Of a stretch of 64,000 nt of DNA, positions 15,100-24,102 are shown piece by piece. The translations under genes and the position numbers were made by a program. Every line of letters begins with the position of its first letter. The first letter of the stretch is position 1. The notes beneath the pieces are model-generated. The model was not told the DNA's origin, ran no database searches, and was given only the letters and a program-made list of their open reading frames with translations. This DNA is from Spartobacteria bacterium (lineage in GTDB: Bacteria > Verrucomicrobiota > Verrucomicrobiia > Chthoniobacterales > UBA10450), in contig PMTM01000013.1 of assembly GCA_003167365.1 (NCBI GenBank), forward strand, positions 1-64,000, given 5' to 3'.

Positions 15100-17501
15100 G
15101 CAAGTGCGATCTCCATATCCATTCTCGCCATAGCGCGCGCTCGGAGGAATGGCTCTTCCGCCGCTTTGATTTCCCCGATAGTTGCTCTGATCCCAAGGAG
15201 CTGCATCGGCAACTAATCGAACGCGGGATGGATTACGTCACGATTACCGATCACGATACGATTGATGGTTGCCTCGAAATTCTGGATTTACCTAATACGT
15301 TTATCAGTGAGCAAGTTACGACCTCTTTTCCGCAAGATCCGTGCAAGATTCATCTTCTCGTTTGGGGAATCTCTGAGGCGCAGCATGAGGACATTGTGCG
15401 ACTTCGCGAGAATATCTTTGAGTTACAGCAATACCTTCAGACCGGGCAGATCGCGCACGCCGTTGCGCATCCGCTTTACAGCATCAATGGCAAGCTGGAA
15501 GCGTCCCATCTTGAGCGGCTCATTCTGCTCTTTAAACATTTCGAGGGATTAAATGGGCTGCGCGACGCGCTCTTGAGCGAATTAGCTCAGGACCTCCTGG
15601 GTTCGCTCACGCGCGAAAAAATAGAAGCCTTCGCTCACCGGCACAGCGTGGCCCCGACGCATCCCGAACCGTGGAAAAAAATCTTTACCGGCGGTTCCGA
15701 CGACCATGGCGGCAAGTTTCTCGCCTCTGCCTACACGGAGACTCCCGACGCAAACTCCGCGCGGGCGTTTCTCGCTCACTTGCGAGCAGGCGATTGCGTT
15801 CTTCACGGCAGCGGCGGAACTCCCCTCGCCCTCTCGCACGGTTTTTACAACACGGTCTCCTGTTTCATCCAGGACAGATTTCACGAGAAGCTCGGGCCGA
15901 GCGCCGCACTGCTCGAGCAAATGTTCTCGCGTTTCATGGAAGGACGCGACCCCACGAAGTTCACGCTGAAGGAGAAAGCGAGTTTCATCGCCCAAGGCGT
16001 GCTCTCAGGAAAAATTTTCGAGCTGGCCAAACCGGCGAACATGTCGCTTTGGAAAGAGCTTTCCGACTACTTCGCAAAACCGGAAGTGAAGGCAAAGCTT
16101 GCCGACGCGGTCAACGCTGTCACCGAACCGGAGCGCCGGACGTTCCTCATGGCGAACATGGTCGCCGAACAACTGGCCTTTCGATTCTTCCAGAAATTTG
16201 TTCAGCAGGTCACGAGCGGAAATTTCGTGGAAGGGATGCAGGCGCTCAGCGCGATCGCGCCGATCCTCGTAATCCTCGCGCCTTACATTTACGCGTTCCA
16301 TAGCCAGGCGCCCTCACGCAAATGGCTCAGACAAATTTTCCGGGAGCTGACGGGTGAAATTCCCGGCGCGCTTCAAAATCACAAGCGCGCTTGGTTCACC
16401 GACACGCTCGAAGACGTCAACGGAGTCGCCACGACCATTCGCAAAATGACGGCGGCGGGAGCGGCAGCGGGAAAAGAATTGATCGTCGTGACTTCGCGAA
16501 AAGAGCTCGAGATCGACGATATCCCAATCAAGAATTTCCCACCCATCGGCGAGTTTGAATTGCCGGAATACGAACTTCAGAAGCTCAGCTTCCCGCCGAT
16601 TCTCCAGATGCTCGATTACATCCAGCGCGAGAAATTTACCGAGATTATCATTAGCACGCCCGGCCCGATTGGCCTGACTGGCTTGCTTGCCGCCAAAATG
16701 CTCAACCTGCAAACCAGCGGCATCTATCACACCGATTTCCCACAGTACATCCGCATCCTGACCGACGACAGTTTTTGGGAAAGCGTGGCCTGGAGCTACA
16801 TGCACTGGTTTTTCGGTCAGCTCGACACCGTTTTCGTAAACTCCGAGGAGTATCGCCAGAGTTGGATCAAGCGCGGTTTCGATCCGCAGAAATTAAGAAT
16901 TTTTCCGCGCGGCCTTGATCACCAACTCTTTAATCCGGAACGGCACGACCCTACTTTCGGCGATAAATACGGAGCGATCAAAAATGGCCAGATCCGGTTG
17001 CTCTATGTCGGCCGCGTTTCCAAAGAAAAAGATCTCGATGTCCTAGCGCAAGCCTACCAACGACTGCGTGATGAGGGATTACCGATTCAATTGTTCGTCG
17101 TTGGGCACGGCCCTTATTCAGAAGCGCTGGCCGCGACGATGCCTGACGCCATCTTTACCGGTTATCTTAAAGGCAAAGAATTGGCCGAAGCCTACGCTTC
17201 CGCCGACATTTTTGTTTTTCCCAGTACGACCGATACCTTCGGCAACGTCATAATCGAAGCGCAAGCCTGCGGCGTTCCCGTCATTGTTTCGGATTCGGGC
17301 GGACCCAAAGAACTGGTGGAAGATAAAGCGACCGGATTGATCACGAAGTCCCGTGATGTCGATGATTTCACCCGCGCCATTCGCGCCTTAGCGGTCGATC
17401 CTGCATTGCGCAAACGAATGGGTGATCATGCGCGGCAAAGCGTGGTTGATCGCAGTTGGCCCAATGCCTTCCGCAAGTTCTGGTCGATAACCGACGGCTA
17501 A
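15096..17501 (+). CDS. Fusion of an N-terminal PHP phosphoesterase domain and a C-terminal GT4 glycosyltransferase
   Basis: 801 aa. Residues 1 to about 250 form a PHP domain: KCDLHIHSRHSAR, VTITDHDTIDG, HAVAHPLY and FTGGSDDHGG supply the usual His/Asp metal ligands. A helical linker follows to about 400. The rest is a GT-B glycosyltransferase of family 4: HTDFPQYIR, LYVGRVSKEKDLDVLAQAY, ADIFVFPSTTDTFGNVIIEA and QACGVPVIVSDSGGPKEL, with the catalytic-region Glu in the second last motif. It resembles mannosyl/glucosyl transferases that make glycolipids. The PHP part may remove a phosphate from the acceptor or product; this is inference. It is translationally coupled to the DUF2334 gene. Confidence 0.85.
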   Translation: MSKCDLHIHSRHSARSEEWLFRRFDFPDSCSDPKELHRQLIERGMDYVTITDHDTIDGCLEILDLPNTFISEQVTTSFPQDPCKIHLLVWGISEAQHEDIVRLRENIFELQQYLQTGQIAHAVAHPLYSINGKLEASHLERLILLFKHFEGLNGLRDALLSELAQDLLGSLTREKIEAFAHRHSVAPTHPEPWKKIFTGGSDDHGGKFLASAYTETPDANSARAFLAHLRAGDCVLHGSGGTPLALSHGFYNTVSCFIQDRFHEKLGPSAALLEQMFSRFMEGRDPTKFTLKEKASFIAQGVLSGKIFELAKPANMSLWKELSDYFAKPEVKAKLADAVNAVTEPERRTFLMANMVAEQLAFRFFQKFVQQVTSGNFVEGMQALSAIAPILVILAPYIYAFHSQAPSRKWLRQIFRELTGEIPGALQNHKRAWFTDTLEDVNGVATTIRKMTAAGAAAGKELIVVTSRKELEIDDIPIKNFPPIGEFELPEYELQKLSFPPILQMLDYIQREKFTEIIISTPGPIGLTGLLAAKMLNLQTSGIYHTDFPQYIRILTDDSFWESVAWSYMHWFFGQLDTVFVNSEEYRQSWIKRGFDPQKLRIFPRGLDHQLFNPERHDPTFGDKYGAIKNGQIRLLYVGRVSKEKDLDVLAQAYQRLRDEGLPIQLFVVGHGPYSEALAATMPDAIFTGYLKGKELAEAYASADIFVFPSTTDTFGNVIIEAQACGVPVIVSDSGGPKELVEDKATGLITKSRDVDDFTRAIRALAVDPALRKRMGDHARQSVVDRSWPNAFRKFWSITDG

Positions 17502-17508
17502 CGGCAAG

Positions 17509-18474
17509 TCAGCTCTGTATCGGTGGCGGAGTTGGAGGAATCAGCGATTGCGTGGCCTCGGCTAGCGGCGGCGGCGCGATCACATTTGCCCAAACATCGT
17601 ACTGCGTTCCGAATTGCCGAAAAAATAAGAGACCGAAGGCGCGGAGCCAAACAAACGCCGGCAGCAAGATCACCGTTCCAACGTAGGGAAGCGCCGCTAG
17701 GCAGCAGGTCGCGCAGGTCACGATCGTTGAGACCACGACCAGCGCGATAATCAACACCGCGACAAACAAAGCGACCAGCACGAAGGAGCCGAGATTGCGG
17801 CTGATCAGCCGGAGAACTTCTTGAAAAGCTTCCAGAGATCGGCACCGGCGAATGTACATGACGGGGATCATGAAATAACTGACCAGGCCAATGATGATGG
17901 CGGCAGCGAGCCAAAGGAGAAAAAGCAGCACCAGGACAATTGCATAGGGAACTGCGTCGGCGCCGTGGGGCGAATAGTTCCCCCAATTCAACGCGGCAAA
18001 TATACTGAGCAGCACGATTGCGAAAAACGCGAGACTTCCAAATCCGACAACTAACAAGAACAAAAAATAGCTGTTTCCCTCCTTGCGATATTCATGCCAG
18101 GGCTGCGCGATCGCCCCGCGATTATGAACAATGCAGTCGGTGAAAATAAAGCTGCCGCGCGCTTTCAACCACCAGAGAACCACGATCAGCGCCAGAACCG
18201 CAACCACACCAACACCGATCACAATCATCAACCACGGCTCGATCTGCGACACATCCGGAAAGGGATTGATTGGTCTTATCGGATGGAATCTGCCAAGAGA
18301 GCGCGGCGACGAAAAGCCAAAGCCCGAGCCGCTGAAATGGCCGGCGAGAAATGCAGCAAAACCGATAACGCACCACTTGCCCAGATCGAACGGCTGAAAA
18401 AGAATCTTCTTCATCAGCTCGAACGCTTCGCCGAAAGGTTTGAATATCTCGATCTTGGGCTCGATCCCGTCCAT
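17509..18474 (-). CDS. Multi-pass membrane protein, function unknown
   Basis: 321 aa with about six hydrophobic segments (for example WLMIVIGVGVVAVLALIVVL, YFLFLLVVGFGSLAFFAIVL, IVLVLLFLLWLAAAIIIGLV and LVALFVAVLIIALVVVSTIV). The N-terminus FKPFGEAFELMKKILFQPFD with a following LGKWCVIGFAAFLAG resembles DUF4013/DUF7544-like membrane proteins. The C-terminal tail is Pro-rich (PPTPPP). It converges with the PHP-glycosyltransferase, with only 7 bases between the stop codons. Function not known. Confidence 0.75.
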   Translation of the reverse strand: MDGIEPKIEIFKPFGEAFELMKKILFQPFDLGKWCVIGFAAFLAGHFSGSGFGFSSPRSLGRFHPIRPINPFPDVSQIEPWLMIVIGVGVVAVLALIVVLWWLKARGSFIFTDCIVHNRGAIAQPWHEYRKEGNSYFLFLLVVGFGSLAFFAIVLLSIFAALNWGNYSPHGADAVPYAIVLVLLFLLWLAAAIIIGLVSYFMIPVMYIRRCRSLEAFQEVLRLISRNLGSFVLVALFVAVLIIALVVVSTIVTCATCCLAALPYVGTVILLPAFVWLRAFGLLFFRQFGTQYDVWANVIAPPPLAEATQSLIPPTPPPIQS

Positions 18475-18596
18475 TCCGCGATTTCAACCTGTTTGGTTCC
18501 AGGAATCAAGCGCGCACGCTAGATTTCGTGTAAGGTTTGCACGCCGACATAAGGAAGTGCGCGGACGAGCGCGCCATTGTTAGTTGTCGACCTCGG

Positions 18597-20582
18597 ATGA
18601 AAAGAGAAATCACTTTGGAACACGGCCAGCGTAGCGCTGGAGCGCGAAAAGTGTCGGTGAGCGCTCAAAATGGGAAGCGCCGTTATCCGATTGGCGCAGA
18701 GTTAATTCATCCAAACAAGACGCACTTTCGGCTTTGGGCGCCGAAGGCGAAACATGTCGATCTTGTCCTCGAATCAACTTCGGACAAAAACGCGAAGCGC
18801 AGCTTTCATCCGCTCGAATCCGAAAAGGGCGGTTATTTTTTCGGCCTCGCGAACGTCGGCGCGGGAACGCTTTATCGATTTCGAATAAACGACGCGAAAG
18901 ATTTTCATCCCGATCCGGCGTCGCGCTTTCAACCGGATGGCCCGCATGGTTCGTCGCAAATTGTCGATCCAACGACGTTCAAATGGACGGACGCGGATTG
19001 GCCCGGGGTGAAATTAAAAGGCCAGATCATTTATGAGATGCACATCGGCACGTTTACGCCCGAAGGAACTTGGCGGGCCGCCGCGGACCAATTGCCGGAA
19101 TTAGCGCGCATCGGCGTCACCGTCATAGAGGTCATGCCGATCGCGGATTTCCCCGGAAACTTCGGATGGGGTTACGACGGCGTCGATCTTTTCGCGCCGA
19201 CGCGTTTGTACGGAACTCCGGATGATCTGCGCTACTTCGTCAACCATGCGCATTCGCTCGGCTTGGCTGTAATTCTCGACGTCGTTTACAACCACTTTGG
19301 CCCCGACGGAAATTATCTCGGCGTCTTCTCCGATCATTATCGCCGGCGCGGGAATGCGAACGATTGGGGCGATTCCATCAATTTCGACGGACCGAACTCG
19401 GAGCCGGTTCGCGAGTTTTTCATCACCAACGGGCGCTATTGGATCGAAGAGTTTCACTTCGACGGTTTTCGCTTCGACGCAACAGAAAGCATCTTCGACA
19501 AATCGGATGAGCACATCATCGGCGCCATCGGCCGAGCTGCCCGCCGTGCCGCAGGTGAGCGTTCCATCATTTTGGTGGCGGAGAATGAACGGCAGGAAGT
19601 GAAATTGATTCGGCCGCGCAGCGAAGGCGGCGACGATCTCGACGGTGTCTGGAACGACGATCTTCATCACAGCATGTTTGTCGCGCTCACCGGCCGTCGC
19701 GAAGCGTATTACACGGACTATCTCGGCGCACCGCAGGAATTCATTTCGGCTGCGAAGTACGGTTATCTTTTTCAAGGACAACCGTATTCCTGGCAGGAAG
19801 CGCCTCGCGGCACACACGCTCTGGGAGCGCCGCCGGAAGCCTTCATCGCATTTCTTGAAAACCACGATCAAATTTCGAACACGCTCGCCGGCCAGCGAGT
19901 GCGGTTCGGCACTTCTCCCGGCCGATATCGCGCCATGACCGCGCTACTGCTGCTCGGCCCCTGGACGCCGCTGCTTTTTCAAGGCCAGGAATTTGGAACA
20001 TCAAGACCGTTCCTTTATTTCAGCGACATCGGAGACGACAATCTTCGGGAAGCGATTCGCAAAGGACGATTCGAATTTCTCTCGCAGTTTCCGTCACTCG
20101 CGAGCACGGAAACGCAAGAACAACTGCCGATACCCTCCGACCCAAATAGCGTGACTCGTTGCAAGTTGGATTTCTCGGAACGGAAAAAGAACAAACAACT
20201 CTACGATTTCCATATCGATCTTATTAAGCTACGGCGCGAAGATTCGCGCTTCCGGGAACAAACGACCGGCGGGGTGGATGGAGCTGTCCTCGGACCGAAA
20301 AGTTTCGTGCTCCGTTATTTCGCGGAGGGAAATGGCGATCGTTTGCTGCTGGTGAATCTCGGCAACACTCAGTTGCTCGATCCCATGCCCGAGCCGCTTC
20401 TTGCGCCGCCGCTCGGTTTCGAATGGACGACTCTATGGTCGAGTGATTCCGAGCGTTACGGCGGACCGGGAACAACTCCCGTCGCAACGCAGGACAATTG
20501 GACGTTGCCTGGCGAAGCCGCGATTGCATTGAAACTTATTCCCGAGACAACTCCGCGGCGCAAACCGAGGAAGCGCGGTTAG
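18597..20582 (+). CDS. treZ: Malto-oligosyltrehalose trehalohydrolase
   Basis: 661 aa from the ATG at 18597; a TTG at 18537 in the same frame would add 20 unconserved residues. It releases trehalose from maltooligosyl-trehalose (GH13). Order: an N-terminal CBM48-like domain (FRLWAPKAKHVDLVL), the linker YEMHIGTFTPEGTW, then the catalytic barrel with DVVYNHFGPDGNYL (region I), FDGFRFDATESIFD (nucleophile Asp), ILVAENE (acid/base Glu) and AFLENHDQISN (region IV). The partner TreY is not in this window. A debranching enzyme follows 27 bases later, which fits conversion of glycogen to trehalose. Confidence 0.93.
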   Translation: MKREITLEHGQRSAGARKVSVSAQNGKRRYPIGAELIHPNKTHFRLWAPKAKHVDLVLESTSDKNAKRSFHPLESEKGGYFFGLANVGAGTLYRFRINDAKDFHPDPASRFQPDGPHGSSQIVDPTTFKWTDADWPGVKLKGQIIYEMHIGTFTPEGTWRAAADQLPELARIGVTVIEVMPIADFPGNFGWGYDGVDLFAPTRLYGTPDDLRYFVNHAHSLGLAVILDVVYNHFGPDGNYLGVFSDHYRRRGNANDWGDSINFDGPNSEPVREFFITNGRYWIEEFHFDGFRFDATESIFDKSDEHIIGAIGRAARRAAGERSIILVAENERQEVKLIRPRSEGGDDLDGVWNDDLHHSMFVALTGRREAYYTDYLGAPQEFISAAKYGYLFQGQPYSWQEAPRGTHALGAPPEAFIAFLENHDQISNTLAGQRVRFGTSPGRYRAMTALLLLGPWTPLLFQGQEFGTSRPFLYFSDIGDDNLREAIRKGRFEFLSQFPSLASTETQEQLPIPSDPNSVTRCKLDFSERKKNKQLYDFHIDLIKLRREDSRFREQTTGGVDGAVLGPKSFVLRYFAEGNGDRLLLVNLGNTQLLDPMPEPLLAPPLGFEWTTLWSSDSERYGGPGTTPVATQDNWTLPGEAAIALKLIPETTPRRKPRKRG

Positions 20583-20609
20583 AAATTCGTTTGGCGCGCG
20601 CACGCTCTC

Positions 20610-22673
20610 ATGAATAAACGAGGCGAGATTAGTGGGTCGATTACGCGAGCGATGCCCTGGGACAACGCGCAAATGTCGCGCGAACTCTTGCTCAACCGTG
20701 AGTGGCTCGTCACAAATGGTCTCGGCGGTTATGCCTCCGGCACAGTCTCCGGCGCAATCACACGGCGTTATCATGGACTGCTGATCGCGGCATTGCCCGC
20801 GCCACTTGGACGCATGGTGATGTGGAGTCATGTCTCCGAATTTCTCAGATTCGACGATGACGATGTCGTTTCACTCGGCGGCGAGGAACGCGCCGGCGGA
20901 AAGCTCGATCTTCAGGGCGCCGATTTCTTGCGAGAATTTCGACTCGAAGATGGTCTGCCCATCTGGACTTATCACGTGCGCGATCTCGTGCTCGAGAAGC
21001 GTGTCTTGCTTCCGCACCTGCAGAACACGGTTCATGTGAGTTACCGCATCCTCGAAGGCACGGATCGGCCGCGCCTGGAATTGCGCCCCGCGTTTCATTT
21101 TCGACATCACGAAACTCCGGTCAACGAAGGTCCCACGGCTCCATATAAATTAGCGGCCGTCGAGGGCCGATATGAAATTACGTCTGCGCGTAGCCGGCTG
21201 CCTCCGTTGCGGATGAAACTTTACGACTGCGTATCGGCCTTCACTATCGCTTCCGCGAACATCCATCAGGTCATCTACCGAACCGAGCAGAGTCGCGGTT
21301 ATGCTCACGAGGGCAATTTGTGGAGTCCGGGTTACTTCCATGTCGATCTTCGCGAACACGATCGCGCGACGCTGGTCGGCTCGACCGAGAAATGGGAGAT
21401 CATCGAAGTCCTCGCGCCGGAGGCTGCGCTTGCTTTGGAACGCGAGCGGCGTGCACGTCTATTGCAGAACGCGATTCCTGAGGCGCGCACCGGAGTTGCA
21501 GCAGAATTGGTTTTTGCGGCGGACCAGTTTGTCATTACCCCTAGCGGCCGATTCGAAGAAGCGGCGCGCGCGCACGCGGCTGGCGATGAAGTTCGCACCG
21601 TCATCGCGGGATACCATTGGTTCACCGATTGGGGACGCGACACCATGATCAGCCTCGAAGGCCTTGCGCTTGTTACCGGCCGTTCCCTTGAGGCCGGATA
21701 TATCCTGAGAACCTTCGCGGATTATGTGCGTGACGGGTTGATCCCGAACATGTTTCCGGACCGCGCGAGCGGCGGGCTCTATAACACGGCGGATGCGACG
21801 CTCTGGTTCTTCCATGCCCTTGGCCGTTATCTGGAACGCACGGACGATTGGACGACGCTGAAACTTTTGCTGCCGACTTTGATCGACATCGTTGAGCATC
21901 ATTTGCGCGGAACGAAGTTCAATATTCATGTCGATCCTGACGATGGACTGCTCGTGCAAGGAGAGGATCGCTACCAACTCACGTGGATGGACGCGAAGAT
22001 GGGCGACTGGGTTGTCACGCCGCGCCGTGGAAAGGCCGTAGAGATCAACGCGCTTTGGTTTAACGCGCTCCGCTTGCTCGCGTATTGGCTACGCGAAATG
22101 GACGACAAAGCAGCGAACCGTTATGACGAGTTCGCCGCGCGCACACGCGAGTCATTCAACAATCGCTTCTGGTTCGCGGACGGCGGTTATCTTTACGATG
22201 TCGTCGATTGCAACGGCGAAAAGGGAACACAGGATGTTTCCTGCCGGCCGAATCAGATCTTTGCCATCTCGCTCGATTATCCGGTTCTCAATCCGGAACG
22301 GTGGGCTTCCGTTATCGATCTTATGCAAAACAAATTGCTCACCCCGGTCGGACTCCGTTCGCTTTCACCAGACGACCCAGACTACAGACCGATTTATTCC
22401 GGCGATCTTCGCTCGCGCGACGGCGCTTATCATCAGGGCACGGTCTGGGCCTGGTTGATCGGTCCGTTCATCGACGCGTGGTTAAAAGTTCATCCAGGCG
22501 ACAAAACGGGCGCGCGAAAATTTCTCGAACACTTTCCGGCGCACATGAACGACAACGGCGTAGGAACAATCAGCGAAGTATTCGATGCCAGCGAACCGCA
22601 TCACGCCGGCGGTTGCATCGCCCAAGCCTGGAGCGTGGCGGAAGTGCTGCGCTGCTGGGTGAAAACAATGTAA
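20610..22673 (+). CDS. Glycogen debranching enzyme (amylo-alpha-1,6-glucosidase, GH133)
   Basis: 687 aa. The N-terminal domain has EWLVTNGLGGYASGTVSGA and TRRYHGLLIAALP, characteristic of archaeal/bacterial GDE N-terminal domains. The C-terminal (alpha/alpha)6 domain has GYHWFTDWGRDTMISLEGL near residue 330, PNMFPDRASGGLYNTADATL with a following WFFHALG, TWMDAKMGDWVVTPRRGKAVEIN (split here by the catalytic-region Asp) and YHQGTVWAWLIGPF. It cleaves alpha-1,6 branches of glycogen. It is probably co-transcribed with treZ (27 bases apart), which joins glycogen breakdown to trehalose formation. Confidence 0.92.
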   Translation: MNKRGEISGSITRAMPWDNAQMSRELLLNREWLVTNGLGGYASGTVSGAITRRYHGLLIAALPAPLGRMVMWSHVSEFLRFDDDDVVSLGGEERAGGKLDLQGADFLREFRLEDGLPIWTYHVRDLVLEKRVLLPHLQNTVHVSYRILEGTDRPRLELRPAFHFRHHETPVNEGPTAPYKLAAVEGRYEITSARSRLPPLRMKLYDCVSAFTIASANIHQVIYRTEQSRGYAHEGNLWSPGYFHVDLREHDRATLVGSTEKWEIIEVLAPEAALALERERRARLLQNAIPEARTGVAAELVFAADQFVITPSGRFEEAARAHAAGDEVRTVIAGYHWFTDWGRDTMISLEGLALVTGRSLEAGYILRTFADYVRDGLIPNMFPDRASGGLYNTADATLWFFHALGRYLERTDDWTTLKLLLPTLIDIVEHHLRGTKFNIHVDPDDGLLVQGEDRYQLTWMDAKMGDWVVTPRRGKAVEINALWFNALRLLAYWLREMDDKAANRYDEFAARTRESFNNRFWFADGGYLYDVVDCNGEKGTQDVSCRPNQIFAISLDYPVLNPERWASVIDLMQNKLLTPVGLRSLSPDDPDYRPIYSGDLRSRDGAYHQGTVWAWLIGPFIDAWLKVHPGDKTGARKFLEHFPAHMNDNGVGTISEVFDASEPHHAGGCIAQAWSVAEVLRCWVKTM

Positions 22674-22885
22674 CGGCGCTCGCCGCGGCGAGCGCATTGG
22701 CAAAAGCTTGCGGCTGAGGACAGCCGCCTCTATACCGCAAGCGTGGTAGGCAAATCTCGTGGTTATTTCGATTAATAATGGATGCCCGAGATCGCCGGAG
22801 AGCTCGAACAGAAAGCCGACGTAGCTCGCTGCTCTTAACTGTCTAATTTGCGCAATTCGATTCTACAGCGCATTACTTCCATTCA
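22674..22885. other. Intergenic region with short palindromes
   Basis: 212 bases between the debranching enzyme and the L,D-transpeptidase. It holds a palindrome GCGCTCGCCGCGGCGAGCGC at its left end and a second imperfect inverted repeat (GCTTGCGGCTG...CAGCCGC, CCGCAAGC) at about 22700-22732. Similar GCAAGCGGCGG/GACAGCCCGCC sequence is at about 2300-2345. No gene is seen. Confidence 0.5.
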
Positions 22886-23905
22886 ATGAAGTGTCTGTTC
22901 ACCGCGCTGATTGTTTTTTCGATCTCGAGCCTCGCTTTCGCGGAAAAGAAAAACACACCAACTCCGCCGCAGATAAAGAAGGCATTGCCAGTTTCAACCC
23001 CCACGCCGGTGCCAAAGATTCCGGTGGCATTTCCGAACTACGACGAAGAGACGAGCACGCGGCTTCAAATTTTTCTCGATAACAACGATTTCGGGCCGGG
23101 AAAGATCGACGGAGAGATGGGCGAATTTTTCGGCAAGGCACTACTGCATTACAAGCGCTCACACAAAATGCCGGAGACGGGCGCGGTCGATTCGTGGCTG
23201 TTCGATCAAGTTCCGCAAACTTTTACGACCTACACGATCAAGCTCGATAACCTTAAGTTTATCGGCGAGACGCCGACCAAGCCGTCCGAGCAGGCGAAGT
23301 TGACATATCTGCCTTACGGTTCGCTGCTTGAGTTCGTCGCAGAGCGGTTTCATTCGAGCGAGGCTTATATCAAGAAGCTGAACCCTGGCAAAAACTGGGA
23401 GGCTCTTAGGCCAGGCGTGACGCTAAAGGTTCCCAACGTTCTGCCATTTGAGATTGAGAAACTGGGTGAAGCATTCATCCCGGCGAACCCGGCATTTGTG
23501 AATCGAAAGGTTTTCATCGACACGAAGGAACGCTTTCTAGAAATCCACGATGGCGCGCAGCTCGTAGCCGAATTCCCAATCACACCGGGATCGACGACGC
23601 TGCCTGCGCCAAAGGGCACGTGGAAGATTCTCGGGGTCGCGACGATGCCCTGGTTCCGGCACGACGAAGGGGTACTGAACTATGGCGTCCGCACCGAGGA
23701 TTTCTTTAACCTGCCGCCCGGGCCGAACAATCCAGTCGGCATCCTTTGGATGGGATTAAACAAACCGGGCATCGGCATCCACGGCACAAATTTTCCCGAA
23801 ACGATTGGCCGCGCCGGGAGCCACGGTTGCATTCGAACGGCGAACTGGGACGCCGCGCGCGTTAAAGACCTCGTGAGCGTCGGGAACGTTGTCGAGATCT
23901 ATTGA
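22886..23905 (+). CDS. L,D-transpeptidase (YkuD) with peptidoglycan-binding-like N-terminus
   Basis: 339 aa with a signal peptide (MKCLFTALIVFSISSLAFA). After a Pro-rich linker comes a peptidoglycan-binding-like segment at about 55-115 (TRLQIFLDNNDFGPGKIDGE), then a LysM-like region (YGSLLEFVAERFHSSEAYIK). The YkuD catalytic domain is at about 210-339: IDTKERFLEIHDG, then HGTNFPETIGRAGSHGCIRT with the catalytic His and Cys of HxxxxxxxxxxxSHGCIR. It forms 3-3 cross-links in peptidoglycan or attaches proteins to it, in the periplasm. A second YkuD protein is at 57814-58476. Confidence 0.9.
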   Translation: MKCLFTALIVFSISSLAFAEKKNTPTPPQIKKALPVSTPTPVPKIPVAFPNYDEETSTRLQIFLDNNDFGPGKIDGEMGEFFGKALLHYKRSHKMPETGAVDSWLFDQVPQTFTTYTIKLDNLKFIGETPTKPSEQAKLTYLPYGSLLEFVAERFHSSEAYIKKLNPGKNWEALRPGVTLKVPNVLPFEIEKLGEAFIPANPAFVNRKVFIDTKERFLEIHDGAQLVAEFPITPGSTTLPAPKGTWKILGVATMPWFRHDEGVLNYGVRTEDFFNLPPGPNNPVGILWMGLNKPGIGIHGTNFPETIGRAGSHGCIRTANWDAARVKDLVSVGNVVEIY

Positions 23906-23919
23906 TCGCTTCTCTTGCG

Positions 23920-24039
23920 GTCATCCCGAATCCGCCTGAGGCGGATGAGGGACCTCACCATCGAACCTTGGCATATTCGCCGCGGCGAATGCGTCCTCCA
24001 CAACCCTGTGCGAGGTCCCTCGCTCCGCTCGAGATGACA
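23920..24039. repeat. REP-like inverted repeat, GTCATCC family (composite copy)
   Basis: The left arm GGTCATCCCGAATCCGCCTG continues AGGCGGATGAGGGACC. The right arm is GCGAGGTCCCTCGCTCCGCT followed by CGAGATGAC. In between is a palindrome ATTCGCCGCGGCGAAT. It combines the two arm types seen separately in the copies at 920-1036 and 4553-4661. Confidence 0.75.
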
Positions 24040-24102
24040 GAACAAGCGCCACCTAATCTCTTGCTCCTAGTGCAATCGAGCCATATTTTATAAACACGGA
24101 AG

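Noticed and set aside
15096-17501. PHP-GT4 fusion as a result of a sequencing error joining two genes
   Set aside because: The frame is continuous for 801 codons with a long linker that has normal codon use and no internal start with a ribosome site between the domains.
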